Below are positions 59,885-64,000 of a stretch of DNA of 64,000 nt, piece after piece. This DNA comes from Nocardiopsis alba DSM 43377 (GTDB taxonomy: Bacteria > Actinomycetota > Actinomycetes > Streptosporangiales > Streptosporangiaceae), in NCBI RefSeq assembly GCF_000341225.1, contig NZ_ANAC01000001.1:294004-358003 (forward strand), given 5' to 3'. The position numbers and the translations under genes are program-made. A model generated the notes under the pieces. It was not told where the DNA came from and did not search any database. It saw only the letters and a program-made list of their open reading frames with translations. Each line of letters begins with the position of its first letter. Position 1 is the stretch's first letter.

Positions 59885-60907
59885 CTACTCCGCGGCGGTC
59901 CGCCGTGCTCGGGAGCGGCGTGCCTCCTCCAACAGATCGGACAGGGAGCGCTCCAGATCCCTTCGCGGACGCCATGACAGCAGCTCGCCGGCGGCGCCGA
60001 TGTCCATCCGTTGCCACCGGGGATCGGAGCGGCCCGTCTCCGAGGCCCGCTCGACGATGTCGAGGGGGGCGCCGCTCAACGCGATCATCCGTTCCACCGC
60101 CTGTCGCACGGGTATCGCCCGCCCGCAGCCGACGTTGACGACCCGTCCTCTGACCGAGGCGAGGGGCGCGGTCGCCGCGGCCAGCACCGCCTCCGCGACG
60201 TCGCGCACGTCGACGAAGTCCCGTTGCGCGCGCAAGGGGGTCAACCGCAGCCGTGGACGTTCGCCGGAGGTCCGGGCCCGCTCTGCCGCCTCGGCCAGGC
60301 TGTGGGCGACCGTGCCCAGGAGGCTCTGACGTGGGGCTCCGGGGCCCACCACGTTGCCGATGCGCAGCACGGTCCCGTCCAGTCCCCGGGTACGGACGGC
60401 TTCGATGACCGCGAGGGTGGCGCGGAGTTTGGCCGCCGCGTAGGCGCCGACCGGCCGGGTCGGGCCGTCCTCCAGGAAACCGGTCCCGACCTCGCCGGTT
60501 CCGTACTCGTGGATGCTGCCCAGGTGGACGAGCCTCGGGGGTTCGGGTGCCGCGGGCAGGGCGTGCGCCAACCGTTCCACGGCCTCGGCGTTGACCGCGA
60601 GGAGTTCGCTCGGCTCGCCGCCGTGGGCCCTTCCGGCGGCGTTGATCACGACCCTCGGGGCGTGGTCGTGGACGAGCCGGACGAGTTCGGCCTCGGTCGC
60701 GGACGCGAGGTCCATCGGGACCGAGTCGTCGGGCGTACCTCCGGCCGGAGCGTTCCTCGACACGGTGACGACCCGTGCCCCCGTCGAGCGCAGGGCGGCG
60801 CACACGTGGCGGCCGAGGAATCCGGTGCCGCCGAACACCAGGACGCGCTCTCCCGACAGGTCGGAGAAGCTCTGCTCGGACGGGTCGTACCGGGGTGCGG
60901 TGCCCAT
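59885..60907 (-). CDS. NDP-4-keto-deoxyhexose 4-ketoreductase (SDR family)
   Basis: 340 residues. The NAD(P) fingerprint GGTGFLG is at residues 26-32, the catalytic pair is Tyr156-x-x-x-Lys160 in GAYAAAKLRAT, and the conserved ELLAVNAEAVERLAHAL and DFVDVRDVAEAVLAA blocks follow. It belongs with final 4-ketoreductases such as UrdZ3/OleU that finish TDP-deoxysugar synthesis. ATG 60907 is chosen over GTG 60943, though neither has an ideal ribosome-binding site. First of the minus-strand sugar operon leading to the precursors. Confidence 0.85.
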   Translation of the reverse strand: MGTAPRYDPSEQSFSDLSGERVLVFGGTGFLGRHVCAALRSTGARVVTVSRNAPAGGTPDDSVPMDLASATEAELVRLVHDHAPRVVINAAGRAHGGEPSELLAVNAEAVERLAHALPAAPEPPRLVHLGSIHEYGTGEVGTGFLEDGPTRPVGAYAAAKLRATLAVIEAVRTRGLDGTVLRIGNVVGPGAPRQSLLGTVAHSLAEAAERARTSGERPRLRLTPLRAQRDFVDVRDVAEAVLAAATAPLASVRGRVVNVGCGRAIPVRQAVERMIALSGAPLDIVERASETGRSDPRWQRMDIGAAGELLSWRPRRDLERSLSDLLEEARRSRARRTAAE

Positions 60908-61113
60908 GGCCCTCTGGTTCGGATGTCTCGCCGGCGGGACCACCGGGGTGGTCGCACCGGGCCGTGTCGATGTCGGGGGAGAGTGTGCACCGGACGGTCC
61001 GGCCGCTCAACCTCGCGGCCTCGAGCGGGGCCCGGTCCGGCGTTCGGCCCGGTGCTAGGGTCTGCCTGCTCATCGGCACGGAACGACCCAGACGAGATAG
61101 CAGGGGTGTCGGC

Positions 61114-61704
61114 GTGATACTTCCACACATCCACACGCCCGGAATCGCACTTGAGGCCACTCGGACCAGGACCGGCCGCGAGGTCCACGCCGAGTTCGCG
61201 GACCGGGGGGTGCGGGGCATCGATCGACGGGACGTGCTCTCGTCCCCCACGATCTGGCCGAACCGGCGCATGCAGGAGATCTCCGCGCAGTTCTTCGTGC
61301 GCGTCGGCGAGGAACGCGCGCTCCTCGGCTACGTCTCGCTGCACGAGTTCAACCCGAACAGCGGGTACGTCAAGTGCGCGGTGACCGTGGACCGGGAGGC
61401 CCCGGAGGACGTCCACACCGCGGTGGTCGCCCTGACCGTGAACTACGCGTTCGCCATGTGGAGCATCCGCAAACTCTACTTCTGGACCCCGGAGCCCGAG
61501 GTGCGCGGACTGGCCGCGACCGGGGCGGTCCCGGCGCGGGAGGGCACGCTCCCCGAGCACCTGCTGGACGAGGGGACCCTCCGCCCGGTGAACGTGTTCG
61601 CCCTCTACCGCGCCCAGTGGGAGGAGACCGGCGTGGCCTTCGTCGAGTCCCTGGTCGCCGGGGCCGGGACCCGGGAGTACCTCGTGGACCGGGGGACCTC
61701 GTGA
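61114..61704 (+). CDS. GNAT-like protein coupled to a DrrA-type ATPase
   Basis: 196 residues. A basic N-terminal half, the paired strands QEISAQFFVRVGEERALLGYVSLHEF, then YVKCAVTVDREAPEDVHTAVVALTVNYAFAMWSIRKLYFWTPEPE, and the C-terminal YRAQWEETGVAFVESL suggest the same degenerate GNAT fold as the protein at 44244 (both have an I-x-F/Y-F-W-x-x-E element near the acyl site). GTG 61114 follows AGGGGTG. Its stop overlaps the next gene as GTGA. Whether it acetylates, acylates or only binds is open. Confidence 0.6.
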   Translation: MILPHIHTPGIALEATRTRTGREVHAEFADRGVRGIDRRDVLSSPTIWPNRRMQEISAQFFVRVGEERALLGYVSLHEFNPNSGYVKCAVTVDREAPEDVHTAVVALTVNYAFAMWSIRKLYFWTPEPEVRGLAATGAVPAREGTLPEHLLDEGTLRPVNVFALYRAQWEETGVAFVESLVAGAGTREYLVDRGTS

Positions 61705-62690
61705 GCGCCCCTTCGGAGGTCGCCCCGGACATGGCCATCTCCACCCGCGGACTGCGCAAGGTCTACGGGGAGATCGAGGCGGTCAAGGGCGTCGACCTGG
61801 ACGTCGGCCGGGGCGAGATCTTCGGTCTGCTCGGCCCCAACGGTGCCGGGAAGTCCACGATGATCCGGATGTTGTGCACCCTCACCGAGCCCACGGGCGG
61901 TACGGCCCTGGTCGCGGGACACGACGTGGTCGCCGCCCAGGAGGAGGTGCGTCGTGGGATCGGTCTCGTGTTCCAGGAACAGACGCTGGACCTCTACCTG
62001 ACCGGCTGGCAGAACCTGCGTTTCCACGCGGACATCTACGGCGTCCCCAAGGGTGTGGCCGATGAGCGCGTCGACGAGGCGCTGGAGATGGTCGGCCTGG
62101 TCGAGCACCAGCACAGGGTCGCCGGGTCCTACTCGGGGGGCATGCGGCGCAGGCTGGAGATCGTCCGTGCGATGTTGCACCGTCCCGCCGTGCTGTTCCT
62201 GGACGAGCCCACGGTCAGCCTCGACCCGCAGACGCGCCAGGTGATCTGGGAGGGCATGCGGGAGAACAACCTGCGCGACGGGACCTCGGTCTTCATGACC
62301 ACGCACTACCTGGAAGAGGCCGAGAACTGCGATCGCATCGCCATTCTGGACCGGGGCGAGATCGTCGCCCAGGGGACGCCGCGCGAGCTGAAGGCCGGTA
62401 TCGGCAGGGACCGCGTCGAGTTGATCTCCGCCGATGGCGCGGAGCTCGGTAGGGCGCTCCAGGAGGAGTTCGGCGTCACGGCCTCGGTCGAGGGCGACAA
62501 GGTCGTGATCCACGTGGCCGAGGGGGAGAGGTTCCTCCCCGAACTGTTCGCGCGGCTGAGCACCGGTATCCGCTCGGTCTCCGTGACACCGCCGTCGTTG
62601 GACGACGTGTACCTCGCCTATACGGGGACCGGCTATCGCGTCGATGGTCACCCCGATCCGGAACCCGAACCGAGGCCCGCGAAGGCCTGA
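61701..62690 (+). CDS. DrrA-family daunorubicin-resistance-type ABC ATPase without adjacent permease
   Basis: 329 residues: Walker A LLGPNGAGKSTMIRML, VFQEQTLDLYLTGWQNLRFHADIYG (DrrA signature region), YSGGMRRRLEIVRAM, Walker B VLFLDEPTVSLDP and MTTHYLEEAENCDR, then the C-terminal DrrA extension. GTG 61701 overlaps the upstream GNAT-like stop. DrrA-type ATPases export glycosylated antibiotics with a DrrB permease; the next gene in the window is instead a glycosyltransferase, so the permease lies further right or is shared with the exporter at 45-48 kb. Confidence 0.92.
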   Translation: MSAPSEVAPDMAISTRGLRKVYGEIEAVKGVDLDVGRGEIFGLLGPNGAGKSTMIRMLCTLTEPTGGTALVAGHDVVAAQEEVRRGIGLVFQEQTLDLYLTGWQNLRFHADIYGVPKGVADERVDEALEMVGLVEHQHRVAGSYSGGMRRRLEIVRAMLHRPAVLFLDEPTVSLDPQTRQVIWEGMRENNLRDGTSVFMTTHYLEEAENCDRIAILDRGEIVAQGTPRELKAGIGRDRVELISADGAELGRALQEEFGVTASVEGDKVVIHVAEGERFLPELFARLSTGIRSVSVTPPSLDDVYLAYTGTGYRVDGHPDPEPEPRPAKA

Positions 62691-62736
62691 GCCGGGGGTG
62701 CCCCGGTCGGGGCGCCGAGGGCGTGGAGGAGGACGT

Positions 62737-64000
62737 GTGCGCGTAGTGATCGCCGCGCAGGCCGAGCGGACCCATTTCCTGGGTCTGGTTCCGTTGGCGT
62801 GGGCGTTGAGGTCGGCGGGGCACGAGGTGGTGGTGGCGAGCCAGCCGGAGCTGGCCGGTGCGGTCTCCGCCGCCGGGCTGCCCTTCGCCCCGGTCGGCCG
62901 GGACCACCACTTCGGGCGGATCAGCCGCCGTTTCGCCTCCGGCGGGCTTCCCCTGCTCGACTTCGGTGAGGAGGACGAGAGCAGGCTGACCTGGCGACAC
63001 CTCAGGGACGGGCACCGGCAGCTGGTCCCCTTCTGGTGGCGGATGGTCAATGAGCCCATGGTCGGCGATCTCGTGGACCTGTGCCGCACTTGGAAACCCG
63101 ACCTGGTGGTGTGGGAGCCGACGACGTTCGCCGGTGCGGTGGCGGCGCGTGCCTGTGGGGCCGCGCACGTGCGCTTTCTATGGAGCGTCGATCTGTTCGC
63201 GCGGATGCGGGGGTTGTTCCTGGGGCGGATGGAGGAGCAGGTCCCCGAGGTCCGTGAGGATCCGTTGGGTGAGTGGTTGTCGGGGTTGGCGGCCCGTTAC
63301 GGGGTTGGCTTCGACGAGGAGTTGGTGGTGGGTCAGGCCACCATCGATCAGGTCCCGGACGTGTTGCGGATACCGGTCGATGGCCGGTTGGGGGTGCGGT
63401 ATCTGGGGATGCGGTTCGTTCCCTACAACGGTCGCGCGGTGGTGCCGGACTGGCTGCGCCGGCCCGCCGAGGGTCGGCGTCTGTGTTTGACGTTGGGGAC
63501 CAGCGCCACGGATCGGTTCGGTCGGTACACGTTGCCGTTGGGCGAGGTGTTGGAGGCGTTGGGTCAGGTGGACGCCGAGGTGGTGGCCACCGTCCCGCTC
63601 CAGGCCCGCCAGGACCTGGGCACGGTGCCTTCGAACGTGCGGTTGGTGGACTACGTGCCGTTGCACGCTCTGGCCGCGACCAGCACCGCCACCATCAACC
63701 ACGGAGGGCCGGGAACGGTGTTCACCATGGCGGCGCACGCCGTCCCCCAGGTCATCGTGGGGCGGGCGCGTCTGTTCGACGAACCGGTCCTGGCGCGCCG
63801 GATGGCGGAGGCGGGCGCGGCCGTGGCCCCGGAGCCCGAGCGGGTCGATCCGCGGACCCTGTACGAGGGGGCGGTCCGGGCACTGGAGGGCGAGTCCCTC
63901 ACCCGTGGGGCCTTGGCGCTGCGGGAGCGAATGGCCTCACAGCACGACCCCGCCGCGATCGTCGAGTGCCTGGAACGGCACACGATCGAACGGCGGGCCC
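62737..64000 (+). CDS. GT-B glycosyltransferase (EryCIII/MGT-like), copy 3, cut by the window end
   Basis: The frame is open to the last base (421 codons without a stop), so the gene continues to the right; comparable paralogues are 422-439 residues, so little is missing. GTG 62737 follows GGAGGAGGAC. The N-terminal 40 residues (HFLGLVPLAWALRSAGHEVVVASQ) and the middle block are shared with copies 1 and 2, but residues about 60-105 (SRRFASGGLPLLDFGEEDES) are unlike theirs, placing the difference in the acceptor-side lobe. The HGG motif is INHGGPGTVFTM. It likely acts on a different acceptor or position. Confidence 0.88.
   Translation, partial: MRVVIAAQAERTHFLGLVPLAWALRSAGHEVVVASQPELAGAVSAAGLPFAPVGRDHHFGRISRRFASGGLPLLDFGEEDESRLTWRHLRDGHRQLVPFWWRMVNEPMVGDLVDLCRTWKPDLVVWEPTTFAGAVAARACGAAHVRFLWSVDLFARMRGLFLGRMEEQVPEVREDPLGEWLSGLAARYGVGFDEELVVGQATIDQVPDVLRIPVDGRLGVRYLGMRFVPYNGRAVVPDWLRRPAEGRRLCLTLGTSATDRFGRYTLPLGEVLEALGQVDAEVVATVPLQARQDLGTVPSNVRLVDYVPLHALAATSTATINHGGPGTVFTMAAHAVPQVIVGRARLFDEPVLARRMAEAGAAVAPEPERVDPRTLYEGAVRALEGESLTRGALALRERMASQHDPAAIVECLERHTIERRA
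62776..63707 (+). repeat. Glycosyltransferase repeat block, copy 3
   Basis: Shares its first 60 or so bases and the stretch from about 63250 to the HGG codons with 50391-51337 nearly base for base, interrupted by a divergent segment at about 62910-63030. Direct repeat of copy 2, 12.4 kb apart. Confidence 0.8.

Overview
The window is 64 kb of very GC-rich DNA with tightly packed genes, frequent GTG/TTG starts and ATGA/GTGA stop-start overlaps. Gene content is that of an actinomycete: mycothiol glycosyltransferase mshA, SenX3-RegX3-PhoU, CarD, a Cvn conservon with P450s, PdxR-type and XRE/DUF5753-type regulators. The style suggests the Nocardiopsis/Streptosporangiales group, but that is an inference from gene content, not a 16S result. 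No rRNA, CRISPR array, transposase or integrase was seen.

Region 1 (1-31.4 kb) is chromosomal core. It holds phosphoglycerate mutase, a YbjN protein and MshA, an esterase, a divergent DUF523/DUF1722-photolyase pair, a BlaI-M56 sensor pair with a palindromic operator, two overlapping HEYGHH zinc peptidase genes, DUF2207, dtd, a divergent PNPOx-like/PdxR pair, senX3-regX3 facing phoU across a PHO-box-like repeat, carD-ispF (with no ispD between them), a Pro/Glu-rich membrane protein, cysS, rlmB and tRNA-Thr(UGU). An XRE regulator, a 54-aa Cys-containing peptide, a 126-aa orphan and an FAD monooxygenase follow.

Region 2 (31.9-44.0 kb) carries a complete conservon (cvnA-B-C-D with overlapping genes and two P450s) closed by a strong hairpin. 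After it come a zinc formaldehyde dehydrogenase, a methyltransferase, a GNAT, DUF1918, a DsbA-CcdA thiol-redox pair and an amidohydrolase.

Region 3 (44.2 kb to the end) looks like a natural-product gene cluster that continues past the right edge. Its most notable content is three tandem 39-codon genes (57054-57538, minus strand; two start with TTG) encoding near-identical RiPP precursors. Each has an ILALQELxLE leader and a core with the Ser-x-x-Ser-x-x-x-Cys pattern of class III (labionin-type) lanthipeptides. They lie directly downstream of three minus-strand deoxysugar genes: a PLP/[2Fe-2S] NDP-hexose 3-dehydratase with a perfect C-X57-C-X-C-X7-C set, a 3,5-epimerase and a 4-ketoreductase. 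Nearby are a Gfo/Idh 3-ketoreductase, four GT-B glycosyltransferases (three of them mosaic paralogues), a GT2 glycosyltransferase resembling mycofactocin MftF, a luciferase-like monooxygenase, an acyl carrier protein, two GNAT-like proteins, a complete ABC-2 exporter and a second DrrA-type ATPase. Together these suggest a glycosylated and possibly acylated lanthipeptide carrying 2,3,6-trideoxyhexoses, or a glycosylated metabolite cluster adjoining a lanthipeptide cluster. The lanthionine synthetase, NDP-sugar 2,3-dehydratase and early sugar enzymes are not in the window.
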